From contig ONTT01000013.1 in the NCBI GenBank assembly GCA_900320865.1, positions 1 to 49,827 of the forward strand: 49,827 nt of DNA, read 5' to 3'. Every line of letters begins with the position of its first letter. Position 1 is the stretch's first letter. The notes under the pieces were generated by a model. That model saw only the letters and a program-made list of their open reading frames with translations. It was not told the DNA's origin and searched no databases. A program made the position numbers and the translations under genes. This stretch comes from an uncultured Bacteroidales bacterium. GTDB taxonomy: Bacteria; Bacteroidota; Bacteroidia; Bacteroidales; Paludibacteraceae. Shown here piece after piece: positions 1 through 14,700 of the stretch.

Positions 1-2851
<2,851 letters not shown>

Positions 2852-2900
2852 AAAATTAGAAATTCTACACCTTTCGGCATGAATTTTTGAAAATTTGGCG

Positions 2901-2932
2901 CAAAATTACTGCTTTTTTTTTAATTTTGCAAT
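2901..2932 (-). promoter_or_regulatory. Bacteroidetes-type promoter for the AAA ATPase gene
   Basis: On the minus strand TAATTTTG (2901-2908) is the -7 box and ATTG (2929-2932) lies exactly 20 nt upstream as the -33 box. Transcription would start near 2894, about 40 nt before the ATPase start codon. Confidence 0.6.
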
Positions 2933-3020
2933 AGTTTAGTGCATTTTTTACAAAAAAATGAGGAACTACATGACGTAATTCCTCAAAAACTGTCTTTTTT
3001 ATTAAAAAAGAGAACCTTTT

Positions 3021-3188
3021 TTAGAGGCTGATTGCTCCGGTGGGGCAAACATCCGCACAGGTGCCGCACTCAGCGCACACTTCGGGATCGATAGAATAGT
3101 GTTCTTCACCCTCATGAATAGCGCCCAGCGGGCATTCATCAATACAAGTACCGCAAGCGATGCAGTCGTTAGAAATTTTGTAAGCCAT
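3021..3188 (-). CDS. 2[4Fe-4S] ferredoxin
   Basis: This 55-residue electron carrier has two CxxCxxCxxxCP clusters: Cys9, 12, 15 and 19 (ending in P20), and Cys38, 41, 44 and 48 (ending in P49). This is the classic clostridial-type bacterial ferredoxin of anaerobes, a low-potential cytoplasmic partner for enzymes such as pyruvate:ferredoxin oxidoreductase. The start ATG at 3188 gives MAYKISNDCIACGTC and the stop is TAA at 3021-3023. It has its own promoter at 3237-3268 and an 8-nt repeated leader between the promoter and the start. Identity as a ferredoxin is clear. Pairing with the nearby nifJ product is inferred from position only. Confidence 0.95.
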   Translation of the reverse strand: MAYKISNDCIACGTCIDECPLGAIHEGEEHYSIDPEVCAECGTCADVCPTGAISL

Positions 3189-3190
3189 GG

Positions 3191-3222
3191 TTATAATGTT
3201 TTAATGTTTTAATGATTCAATG
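3191..3222 (-). repeat. Octamer tandem repeat in the ferredoxin leader
   Basis: Four 8-nt units lie between the ferredoxin promoter and its start codon. On the plus strand they read TTATAATG, TTTTAATG, TTTTAATG and ATTCAATG. The repeat makes up most of the 5' untranslated region. Confidence 0.7.
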
Positions 3223-3236
3223 ATGATTTTCCGCTG

Positions 3237-3268
3237 CAAAATTAATACTTTTTTTTGAGACTACCAAA
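3237..3268 (-). promoter_or_regulatory. Promoter for the ferredoxin gene
   Basis: Minus strand TAATTTTG (3237-3244) is preceded by TTTG (3265-3268) with a 20-nt spacer. This is a full match to the Bacteroidetes -33/-7 consensus, with a run of A residues in the spacer. Confidence 0.75.
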
Positions 3269-3293
3269 TTTTAGGGATAAAAAATTAAAAAAT

Positions 3294-3364
3294 TTAGTAG
3301 AAAGTAGAAAGAACGCTTCGCTCAAAGTAGAAAGAACGCTTCGCTCAAAGTAGAAAGAGAAAAG
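3294..3364. repeat. GTAGAAA-type repeat element, intergenic copy 1
   Basis: A 23-nt unit (GTAGAAA followed by GAACGCTTCGCTCAAA) occurs twice in tandem at 3304-3326 and 3327-3349. It is preceded by TTTAGTAGAAA and followed by a partial third unit. It fills the gap between ruvC and the ferredoxin promoter. Related copies lie in the infC leader (19551-19601) and inside engB (30532-30574). Confidence 0.85.
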
Positions 3365-3374
3365 ACAAAAGAGA

Positions 3375-4004
3375 TTATTTCTTTTTCTTGGCCGTAGCAA
3401 GGGCGGCAAGAAGTTGGGCGTTCGGACCCGTTAACTCTTTGTCCGTCAGTCCTTTACGCTTGGCGTAGGTGGTCCAATCTTTCGCTCCACCCGAAGAAAC
3501 CGGCATCCCTAATTGAAGGTAGTGACAATAGGCAATCGCGAGTGCATCAGTGGCATCCAATTTCTTGGGCATCTGCTCATCCGGGATGTGCAAGAATCGT
3601 TGGAGCATGCCGGCTACCTGTTGTTTGGTAGAGTGTCCGTTTCCCGTGATCGCCATTTTGATTTTCATCGGCGAGTATTCATAAATCGGCACGTCTTTGC
3701 TGAGCGCAGCGGCAATCGCCACTCCCTGCGCATGAACGATTTTAATCATCGTCTGCGGGTTCTTATCCACGAACTGCGTTTCGATAGCGAGACAAGAGGG
3801 CTTGTACTTATCAATCAGTTCCTGCAAAAAGAAAAATTCTTTTTGTAACCGCGGATATTGCCCTTCCAGTTTATGCACGTCGAAGGCACCAAAATCGAGA
3901 ATCTCGACCTGTTGACCGACGGTATGCAGGAGGGCGTAACCCATGAACAAGGTGCCCGGGTCGATACCTAAGATAATATGTTCGGATCGATTGCGATCGA
4001 TCAT
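3375..4004 (-). CDS. ruvC: Holliday junction resolvase RuvC
   Basis: RuvC cuts Holliday junctions made by RuvAB during recombinational repair. The 209-residue protein shows the RNase H-like fold signatures: ILGIDPGT with catalytic Asp15, LAIETQF with the acidic Glu, and KLDATDALAIAYCH with the C-terminal Asp pair. The C-terminus has a longer basic tail (ending ATAKKKK) than E. coli RuvC, which has 173 residues. The start ATG at 4004 is followed within a few codons by the catalytic motif. It is the last gene of a minus-strand cluster after the DivIC-like and small membrane protein genes, separated from the latter by an octamer repeat. Confidence 0.95.
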   Translation of the reverse strand: MIDRNRSEHIILGIDPGTLFMGYALLHTVGQQVEILDFGAFDVHKLEGQYPRLQKEFFFLQELIDKYKPSCLAIETQFVDKNPQTMIKIVHAQGVAIAAALSKDVPIYEYSPMKIKMAITGNGHSTKQQVAGMLQRFLHIPDEQMPKKLDATDALAIAYCHYLQLGMPVSSGGAKDWTTYAKRKGLTDKELTGPNAQLLAALATAKKKK

Positions 4005-4038
4005 TGGGTTAGTGGATTAGTGGGTTAGTGGATTAGTG
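4005..4038. repeat. Octamer tandem repeat upstream of ruvC
   Basis: Two alternating octamers, GGGTTAGT and GGATTAGT, occur twice each. The array starts directly upstream of the ruvC start codon and contains the stop codon (4033-4035) of the small membrane protein gene. Confidence 0.8.
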
Positions 4039-4200
4039 GTCATCTTTCTCGTGATTACGGATAAATCCGCGGATGATGACGACGACGGCTCCAGCGATGA
4101 GGACGTAGTCACCCCAGGGTTCAATATCCGCTACGCTAAGAGCAGCACCTACGGCCAAGATAACAAGGCCTATGATTAAAATTATTGAGGATAATTTCAT
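4033..4200 (-). CDS. Small membrane protein, unknown function
   Basis: A 55-residue ORF starts at ATG 4200 with MKLSSIILIIGLVILAVGAA and ends with a charged tail, FIRNHEKDDH. It has two hydrophobic stretches (about residues 4-24 and 34-46) joined by an acidic loop containing EPWGDY, so it should span the inner membrane twice. It sits between the DivIC-like gene and ruvC on the same strand, with repeat-filled gaps of about 30 nt on both sides, and its stop codon lies inside the octamer array. I do not recognise a named family with certainty. Conserved position in an apparent operon is the main reason to believe it. Confidence 0.6.
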   Translation of the reverse strand: MKLSSIILIIGLVILAVGAALSVADIEPWGDYVLIAGAVVVIIRGFIRNHEKDDH

Positions 4201-4227
4201 TGGTGATTGGTGATTGGTGATTGGTGA
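4200..4227. repeat. Heptamer tandem repeat TTGGTGA x4
   Basis: Four perfect TTGGTGA units fill the gap between the DivIC-like gene stop (4230) and the start codon of the small membrane protein gene (4200). Confidence 0.85.
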
Positions 4228-4229
4228 TT

Positions 4230-4532
4230 TTAGGGTTCTTCTACTAAATAGATGTCTTCACCTTTCTCATGCATGAAATATTGTTCGCGCGCATAGCGCT
4301 CCAAACTATCTTTGATCATGAGCGTTTTCAATTCGCTCTCGGCTTTCTCAGTCTGCTCGCGATAGATATCGCGCTGCTGTTCCAACGAACGAATCTCTCT
4401 ACCGCGTTTGACGAACTGCAGCATGCTCTGATCACTCACGAAAAGATAGATGATCAAAAAGACCACCAGTGTGATGACATATTTCGCCCATTTGCGAATT
4501 TTAATCTTATTCCAGAGTTCAGAAAAGTTCAT
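4230..4532 (-). CDS. Septum formation initiator, FtsB/DivIC family
   Basis: This 100-residue bitopic membrane protein has a short cytoplasmic N-terminus (MNFSELWNKIKIRKW), one membrane helix (about residues 17-33, YVITLVVFLIIYLFVSD), and a coiled coil from about residue 43 (RGREIRSLEQQRDIYREQT). It ends with the ERYAREQYFMHEKGEDIYLVEEP region typical of FtsB/DivIC proteins. These proteins join FtsL and FtsQ/DivIB in the divisome. Length and layout fit the family. It is the first gene of the cluster leading to ruvC, with a -7-like box at 4562-4569 upstream. Confidence 0.88.
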   Translation of the reverse strand: MNFSELWNKIKIRKWAKYVITLVVFLIIYLFVSDQSMLQFVKRGREIRSLEQQRDIYREQTEKAESELKTLMIKDSLERYAREQYFMHEKGEDIYLVEEP

Positions 4533-4561
4533 TAGCGACTAAATATGGATAAAATCGGGTG

Positions 4562-4569
4562 CAAAGATA
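4562..4569 (-). promoter_or_regulatory. Possible -7 box for the DivIC-ruvC cluster
   Basis: Minus strand TATCTTTG followed by C matches the -7 consensus 30 nt upstream of the DivIC start. No clear -33 TTG is found 19-21 nt further upstream, where a heptamer repeat lies. Confidence 0.4.
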
Positions 4570-4578
4570 CAAAAAATA

Positions 4579-4610
4579 ATTTAAAATTGAAAATTTAAAA
4601 TTGAAAATTT
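4579..4610. repeat. Heptamer tandem repeat ATTTAAA/ATTGAAA
   Basis: Alternating ATTTAAA and ATTGAAA occur twice, followed by ATTT, between the divergent DivIC-like and nuclease-like genes. The array ends in the -33 box of the plus-strand promoter. Confidence 0.75.
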
Positions 4611-4639
4611 GCATAATTCGTTAATTTTTTGTACTTTTG
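4608..4639 (+). promoter_or_regulatory. Promoter for the secreted nuclease-like gene and probably the ligA operon
   Basis: TTTG (4608-4611) and TACTTTTG (4632-4639) are separated by 20 nt, a full match to the Bacteroidetes consensus. The start would be near 4646, which excludes the upstream in-frame ATG at 4609 and supports the ATG at 4663. Confidence 0.75.
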
Positions 4640-4662
4640 TAGCCGATTTAATATTAATACAT

Positions 4663-8334
<3,672 letters not shown>

Positions 8335-8338
<4 letters not shown>

Positions 8339-8880
8339 AACTGAAACAACGTATATTTGAATATTTGCGGAGTAAGCAGGAAGCACGCGATCCACGTTTT
8401 CCGCATTTAGACCGACCGCTCAAGGTGATGATTATCTATGAGAGTGACCTGCTGGAACGAAATGATGCGATTAAGACCATTCGTCAGGATTTGTTACGCA
8501 GACAGATGGATGTGACCATGTGGGGGTATGTTGAGAAGAAAGAGATCCAAACGCTCATTCTTCCTCAAAGTCGTATTCTGGGTGTGAATGATTACAATTT
8601 TCTGGGCAAGCCACGCGATTACGTGTTGACGGATTTAAAGGCAGAGCACTATGATTTGATGATTGATCTCACGACACGTCCTTTACTGCCTTTGCGCTAT
8701 CTGGCGATGTACACGGATGCAGACTTCAAAGTGGGTATGAACCTCGGAGAAGGACTGCACGACATGTTGATTTCCCTACCCGATTTCACACCGGAACAAG
8801 GAGATGAGGCTGCTATTGAAACCTCGTGGTTATACCATCAAATAATGAGTTATTTAGTGACTATTAAGAGCAATGATTAA
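8335..8880 (+). CDS. DUF6913-like conserved Bacteroidetes protein
   Basis: This 181-residue cytoplasmic protein has no signal peptide or membrane helix. It opens with a basic helix (MKLKQRIFEYLRSKQEARDP), followed by alternating beta-alpha segments (LKVMIIYESDLLERNDAIK, HYDLMIDLTTRPLLPLRYLA, FKVGMNLGEGLHDMLISL). It matches my memory of a Bacteroidetes-only family of unknown function (DUF6913) found upstream of dapA. Position between ligA and dapA, with an 8-nt overlap with dapA, supports co-transcription. The biochemical function is unknown. Confidence 0.75.
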
Positions 8881-9799
8881 GGGATTAGGCACAGCGCTTA
8901 TAACGCCGTTTGATGCAAATGGTAAGGTAGATTACGAAGCACTTGCACGGTTGTTAGACACACAACTGACGGGTTTTGTGGATTACCTCGTAGTACTCGG
9001 AACAACCGGTGAGGCAGCCACGATGACGGAGAAAGAGCGTGCGGAAGTGCGGACGTTTATTCGCCAATATGTAAACGGTCGCATCCCCTTGGTGTTGGGT
9101 GTTGGCGGGAACTGTACTGCAGTCGTCTGCGAGAGTCTGAAGACGATAGACCTGAGGGGATATGAAGCGATCTTGAGTGTATGTCCGTATTATAACAAAC
9201 CGAATCAGGAAGGGTTATACCAGCATTTCTGCGCAGTAGCGGAAGCGAGTCCTATACCTGTACTACTATATAATGTACCCGGGCGCACAGGCGTGAACCT
9301 ACTACCGGAGACCGTCATGCGGATTTATGAAGCACAGCCCGACAAGATCCTCGGCATCAAAGAGGCGAGCGGCAATATCGAGCAGATTAAGAGGTTAATA
9401 AAAATGAGTACAGAATACAGAGTACAGAATACAGACCAAATCAGTCCGTACTCTGTCAGCGAAGCGGTCTGTACTCCGTCAGGCAAAGACGGTCTATTAG
9501 TCATCTCCGGCGATGACGGCATTGCGTGCGAAGTGATGGAAGCCGGAGGAGCGGGATTGATCAGTGTGGCAAGCAATGCTTTTCCTGAGGACTTCTGGCA
9601 TATTGTACATGACAAGGATGCTGCTTTACAGGCGAAGTTCGACGAGATGGTCAAACTGCTCTTTGCCGAAGGCAATCCTGTCGGCATCAAAGCCGTCCTC
9701 GCACAAAAAGGCATCATACAAAACATTCTCCGTCTGCCTTTGGTTCCTGCAAGCGAAGGGTTGCAACAAGCCATCCGCAAAGAGATACAGACACAATGA
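8873..9799 (+). CDS. dapA: 4-hydroxy-tetrahydrodipicolinate synthase DapA
   Basis: DapA condenses pyruvate with aspartate semialdehyde in the lysine and diaminopimelate pathway. The TIM-barrel signatures are present: LGTTGEAATM, YNVPGRTG with Tyr133, and GIKEASGN with the Schiff-base Lys163. The family is usually about 295 residues and this one has 308. The excess lies in a segment after IEQIKRLI (STEYRVQNTD through CTPSGKD) encoded by a 7-nt repeat and its inverted echo, placed before the conserved LLVISGDD. The ATG at 8873 overlaps the preceding gene, and the TGA overlaps the next ATG (ATGA). Confidence 0.96.
   Translation: MIKGLGTALITPFDANGKVDYEALARLLDTQLTGFVDYLVVLGTTGEAATMTEKERAEVRTFIRQYVNGRIPLVLGVGGNCTAVVCESLKTIDLRGYEAILSVCPYYNKPNQEGLYQHFCAVAEASPIPVLLYNVPGRTGVNLLPETVMRIYEAQPDKILGIKEASGNIEQIKRLIKMSTEYRVQNTDQISPYSVSEAVCTPSGKDGLLVISGDDGIACEVMEAGGAGLISVASNAFPEDFWHIVHDKDAALQAKFDEMVKLLFAEGNPVGIKAVLAQKGIIQNILRLPLVPASEGLQQAIRKEIQTQ
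9406..9485 (+). repeat. Heptamer repeat with inverted echo inside dapA
   Basis: GAGTACA and GAATACA alternate twice (9406-9433). They are followed by GACC and a region with complementary words (GTACTCTG, GTCTGTACTC) around AGCGAAGC. The RNA could form a hairpin. The stretch is translated in frame as an insert in DapA. Confidence 0.75.
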
Positions 9800-11274
9800 A
9801 ACGGATATTGTCCATATGGCTCGTTTTGATTCTCGCCGCTTTCGGGGAAACTATGCGGGCGGATAGTATATCTCCAACTGATTACAACAGATACGCGCTG
9901 GATAGCATAGGTCGTATGATAAAGCAATCGGAAAATGCTCCTGCAAGCAAAGAGAAAGCGCACAATTTCCGCAACTATGCCTATACCGCCGACAAACTCG
10001 GCATGACAAAAGAAGCGCAGGAATACGCGCAGCGGGCGTACGACATGTATATATCGCTGGGCGAACCTTCCTGGGCTTCGCTGTGCCTGTACGAGCGGTG
10101 CATTGCCTACCATTCGATCGGAGACACGCTGCACATGAAGGTGTTGCTTGACGAATTGCAATCATTGGCAAAGCAGGACACTTCGGCTCTGACGCAGTAC
10201 AATTATTATTCGATTTTGTTTGCATGGTACATGTCCCACGAGGCGCGTGAGCAGGCAGAGGAAGCCGGTCGCCGGAGTATTGCGTACATGGAGCAGATTG
10301 AGAACTTGAAAGCATACGACATCTTACCTGCATGGAATTATTACAATCAGGCTTTAGTGTATGACCTGTTGTATGATTCTCCTCAGACAGACAGCATCGC
10401 CCATTACCTTGACCTCGCTGAACAGAGCACACGTATTGAAAAAGAGGTGGATTATCAGGAAGTAATGATCAGCATAAACGACCTGCGCGCGTGGTTATAT
10501 TATTATAAAAAGGAATACGTGCGCGCGGAAAGACAGATGATGCAGGTGTTGGCACTCATTGACACAATAGCACAAGTATCTCCGGCAACCGTCATTACGG
10601 AACGCGGCGAGGCGTATGCTTTTTTGGTGATGCTATACCAAGAGCAAGGCAGATTCTCCGAGGCATTGCATTATCAACAGTTACTGACGGAGAACGACCA
10701 GGAACGCTATAGTATCGAGCGTCAGCGGGTGCTGGACGATGTGCAGACCAAATACGAGGTGGCGCAGAAAGAACTGGCTTTGGAGAAAGAGCGTTCGCGT
10801 AGCCATACATTGCGTTTGCTGCTGATTATCGGTGTGCTGGTGTTGGTGGCTGTTGTAGCGGCGATGACGGCTATATGGTATCGCAAGAAACGGACGGAAG
10901 AGGAGTTGTACGCAAAAGCGCTGGAGGCGGAGAACATACACAACGAACTCGTCAAACTGCGTGCAAACAATGCCGTAGAACCACTGGAAGTGCTGCGCGA
11001 GGGGCTGCTCCGGCAGATAGATGAACTGCCGGCACGGACACCGTTCAAGACGGAGGCACGCCGCCGGATGCAGGAACTCAACCTGTCTGTTTTTAAACAA
11101 ATGATTGTAGATGCAGCAGAATTATCTGTCATGGACAAACGCTATCTCATGTGCTTTGCAGCAGGTCTGACCGCCGAACAAACAGCCGACATTTTCTGCA
11201 TTTCCCCTGCCAGTGTCTATACTGTACGTTACCGAATTAAGAAAAAAAACGGCTCTATTAGGGGGCTTTTCTAA
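9796..11274 (+). CDS. TPR membrane protein with C-terminal helix-turn-helix
   Basis: This 492-residue protein has a signal peptide (MKRILSIWLVLILAAFGETM), TPR-like helical repeats (about residues 25-330) outside the membrane, a membrane helix (about 338-358, LLLIIGVLVLVAVVAAMTAI), and a cytoplasmic coiled coil. It ends in a LuxR-like HTH segment (AAGLTAEQTADIFCISPASV, then YTVRYRIKKK). Such proteins in Bacteroidetes may sense extracytoplasmic signals, but the ligand is unknown. The C-terminal end is related to the stand-alone HTH protein encoded next. The 3' end contains an A8 tract (at about 11244), and the C-terminus after it (NGSIRGLF) differs from the paralogue's LFPQQTVLPF. Confidence 0.75.
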   Translation: MKRILSIWLVLILAAFGETMRADSISPTDYNRYALDSIGRMIKQSENAPASKEKAHNFRNYAYTADKLGMTKEAQEYAQRAYDMYISLGEPSWASLCLYERCIAYHSIGDTLHMKVLLDELQSLAKQDTSALTQYNYYSILFAWYMSHEAREQAEEAGRRSIAYMEQIENLKAYDILPAWNYYNQALVYDLLYDSPQTDSIAHYLDLAEQSTRIEKEVDYQEVMISINDLRAWLYYYKKEYVRAERQMMQVLALIDTIAQVSPATVITERGEAYAFLVMLYQEQGRFSEALHYQQLLTENDQERYSIERQRVLDDVQTKYEVAQKELALEKERSRSHTLRLLLIIGVLVLVAVVAAMTAIWYRKKRTEEELYAKALEAENIHNELVKLRANNAVEPLEVLREGLLRQIDELPARTPFKTEARRRMQELNLSVFKQMIVDAAELSVMDKRYLMCFAAGLTAEQTADIFCISPASVYTVRYRIKKKNGSIRGLF

Positions 11275-11294
11275 AAAAAATCTATATTTGTCTA

Positions 11295-11325
11295 TATGTC
11301 ATGTGCGCAAAAAGCAGTACCTTTG
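11295..11325 (+). promoter_or_regulatory. Promoter for the small HTH gene
   Basis: TACCTTTG (11318-11325) is a good -7 box. The best -33 is TATG (11295-11298) with a 19-nt spacer, weaker than other promoters in the window. It may drive the HTH gene and the large surface protein gene. Confidence 0.5.
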
Positions 11326-11346
11326 CAGTCGATTTGAAAAAGGCAC

Positions 11347-11664
11347 ATGCAGACGCAACATGTTTACATAGAAGCACAGATAGAGCAATTACGCATTTTG
11401 CTCCATTCTTCCTCTCTTAACCCGGGCATGAAGGATGAGTTGTTAAAACGTTTGAACGAACTCCGTTTGGAGCGCGTTGAGACCCTATGCAATGCGGCAC
11501 AGAAACCGCTTACTCCCACCAAACTCAGATATATACTGACCTTTCTGATAGACATGGAAGTGTGCGATGTCGCCAAGATTTTCCATGTCGATGCACAATC
11601 GGTATATAGTGTCCGCTACCGTCTAAGGAAGTTGTTTCCGCAGCAAACGGTATTGCCTTTTTAA
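11347..11664 (+). CDS. Stand-alone LuxR-like HTH protein
   Basis: A 105-residue soluble protein. Its first half is helical (MQTQHVYIEAQIEQLRILL), and its second half repeats the HTH at the end of the upstream TPR protein: YILTFLIDMEVCDVAKIFHV, then DAQSVYSVRYRLRKLF. Compare VYTVRYRIKKK in the neighbour. It has no receiver or sensor domain. With its own promoter and its place between the TPR-HTH gene and the giant surface protein gene (52 nt downstream), it may regulate that surface protein; this is inference. Confidence 0.7.
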   Translation: MQTQHVYIEAQIEQLRILLHSSSLNPGMKDELLKRLNELRLERVETLCNAAQKPLTPTKLRYILTFLIDMEVCDVAKIFHVDAQSVYSVRYRLRKLFPQQTVLPF

Positions 11665-11690
11665 TGCGCACGCGATTTCCGCGCGCGCTG
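11663..11690 (+). terminator. GC-rich hairpin after the HTH gene
   Basis: GCGCACGCG and CGCGCGCGC pair around a short ATTTC loop with one mismatch, followed by TGTTTATATAA. It could act as a weak or partial terminator before the surface protein gene, or as an RNA-stability structure. Confidence 0.4.
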
Positions 11691-11716
11691 TTTATATAAT
11701 GAGTAAATAAATTTCC

Positions 11717-14700
11717 ATGAATATGAAAAAGATTCTTTTTATTACATTGGCACTCCTGTCTGTAGTGGCGATGCAAGCACAAACGTACTGGAACGGTACA
11801 AGTAACAAAGTGTTCAGCGGTTCGGGAACGCAGGCTGACCCGTATCTGATTTCCACGCCGGAGCAGTTAGCGGGACTTGCCGAACGGACGAATGTCGATA
11901 AAGAAGACTTCGCCGGCAAGTATCTGAAACTGACGGCGGATATCTATCTCACCAATTTCAACGACCCCGACACTGCCAATTGGAAACAATGGGAGCCGAT
12001 TGCACACTCACTTATGCAGTGGGGCGAAGAAACCGACTACGGCTATTTCCGCGGTCATTTCGATGGCAATGGTCATACCGTATATAACCTGTATTACGGC
12101 AAGGGCATGAACTGGGCGGACGACTGGAACCCGCAGGACTTGGATTTAGACTTGAGCAGTTACGATTTCTCTGTGATGAACAAGGCGTTGTTTGTCAATT
12201 TAGACGGCGGTACCATTGAGAACCTGAATATAGCAAATGCCAAGATGGCTGGTGTTAACCAAGCCCTGTTGGTACTGAATGCAGAGGCCAATTCGGTCAT
12301 TCGTAATTGTCACGTAGAAGGAGTACTTCGCGGTACGCAAAGCGGTTGTAACGGCCTTGCTCATACGAATAAAGGTCTGATTGAGAACTGTTCGGCAACG
12401 GTGAATACGAACCTGCAAGGCGGGGGCGCTTTTGTGGGCACGAACGAAGCGACCGGTGTCATCCGCAACTGTACGAGTGATGGTTTTATGCGCTGCACGA
12501 TGGGAGCCGGCGCAGGATTCGTAAGTTCGAACACCGGTCTTATAGAGAAATGTACGGCGAACGTGCATATACAGGCATTGGGTGGACCTGATGCACAGAC
12601 GAATGCAGTAGGTGGTCACACGTTCAATTACCGCAGCGGTGCAGGTTTCGTATTAGAGAACAGCGGTACGGTTCGTGAGTGTGCTGCGTTGGGTGGTGTG
12701 GACGGAGAAGGCACAAGCACCAATTATGTATGGGCAAGTGCTATCGCCGGTTTTGCTTATCGGAACTGGAACGGACGAATTGAATCCAGTTACTGCACCG
12801 GCGCTCTGCGCGACGTAAGTGATAGCACAGGTGTAGGCGGCGACCCGACGATAGCGATGTTCTGTTACAACAACGGTGAGAATGCACAGCATCAATCTGA
12901 CGATGCGTATCGCGGTGATATATTCAACTGCTACACCACCAGCACGATCCGTCATCATGACGCCAATTATTACCGTAATTCCATTCATCCGTTCATCGGC
13001 AAATATCACGATTTCGGTGGATTCAATACGGAATACCAAGGCAATGTAGAACCGTCCCAACAGATCGGTTGTTTCTTTGCTAATGAGGGATTGCCGACTA
13101 TCTCCGAGCAATCCGGTGCATCTTGGAACGGTATCGGCATGCCGCTGGCAGATATGAAGACGCAGGCTTTTGTGAACAAACTGAATCAATTAGCAGCTTT
13201 CTTTGGAACGAGTCAATGGGAGTTGCGTGACGGTCTGCCTCGACCGTCCGGTGTTTATCAACCCGTTACGGCAGGACTCCTTGGTGGTGGAGACGGAACG
13301 AAGAATAATCCGTATTTGATCAGCACGAAAGAGCACCTGGAGAATTTGGCGCTACTCAGTAGCATGGGTATGACGTTCTTTAATCAGTATATCAAGCAGA
13401 CAGCGGATATTGCACTCAATGCACCGTTTGCCGAATGGGAATATACGGCGCCGACTGCGTGGACGCCGATTGCTGCCAAGAACACTCATCCCTACTATTC
13501 GACGGCGATAGAGAACTGGTTCCGTGGTACCTATGATGGCGATTTCCACAAAGTGGAGAATATGTACATCAACTCGCTTACAAGCGGTAACTATGGTCTG
13601 TTCAGTTATGTGGGAAAGAATGCGGTAGTGCGCAATCTCAAGGTGACCGACGCTTATATCCGCGCGGATGGCAATATCGGTATCTTGACCGGTTATTTGG
13701 CCGAATCGGCACGTATCATCCAATGTCATACGTCCGGTGATGTAGAATGGAAAACCAATAACGGAGCCAGTATAGGTGCTTTCACCGGCGAGTTAGGCGC
13801 GTATGTTTTGGTGCTTAACTGTTCGTCAGAAGCCAAGATGGTAGGCGGTGGTGCCTACAACGGCATCGGTATCGTACATGGTTCGTCTTTCCATGTATGG
13901 TCACAGGATACCTGTATCAACTTCCTCTTCACAGGAAACATCAATAACGGCGAGAGATGTATCGTTGGTTCTTCCTACGCGGGATTCCAATACAATGAGA
14001 ACGAGTTCATCGATAGAGACAAACACCCTGGGTTGAACTGTGGCAAAGACGGCTTCCACGGACGTGAAACCACTCAATGGTTGCAATCGAAAGAGTTTGT
14101 CAACCTGCTGAATTACGGTGTGAGCCGTTGGAATGCCCGTCACGACGCGGATTTGCAACTGAATTATTGGCAGTTTAACGAAGGTGAGTATCCTACTATA
14201 GCTGTGGATGCCGCATGGCGTCCGGAAGTAGCCATCGCGTTTAACTCCAATGGCGGGGCTGCTGTTCCAACTAAGTATGTCTATGCAAATAGTGAGGCAT
14301 TGGCACCACAACGCCCGTTGCGTGACGGGTATCTCTTCGCCGGTTGGTATAAAGATGCCGGGCTCACGCAGTTCTATGAATGGAAAGCCGAACGTCCAAC
14401 GGCGAGTATGACGCTGTATGCCCGTTGGCGTGAAGATCAACGTTGGGATGTAGATATAACGCCGTTCCAGAACGATTTTGCCAAGACCTATCATATCCAG
14501 ACAGCCGCTCAACTGCGTGGTCTGATGGCTTTGCAAAACGGTTTGTACGATTGGGGTGAGAAGAACGATTGTAATGGAAACTCCAACAAACTGATGTATC
14601 CGACAAATCCGATTTCGCAAACGTTAGCGCCTATCAGTTTCGCCGGCAAGACCATTGTGTTGGATAACGATATCATATTGTGTGACACTACCGATTGGCA

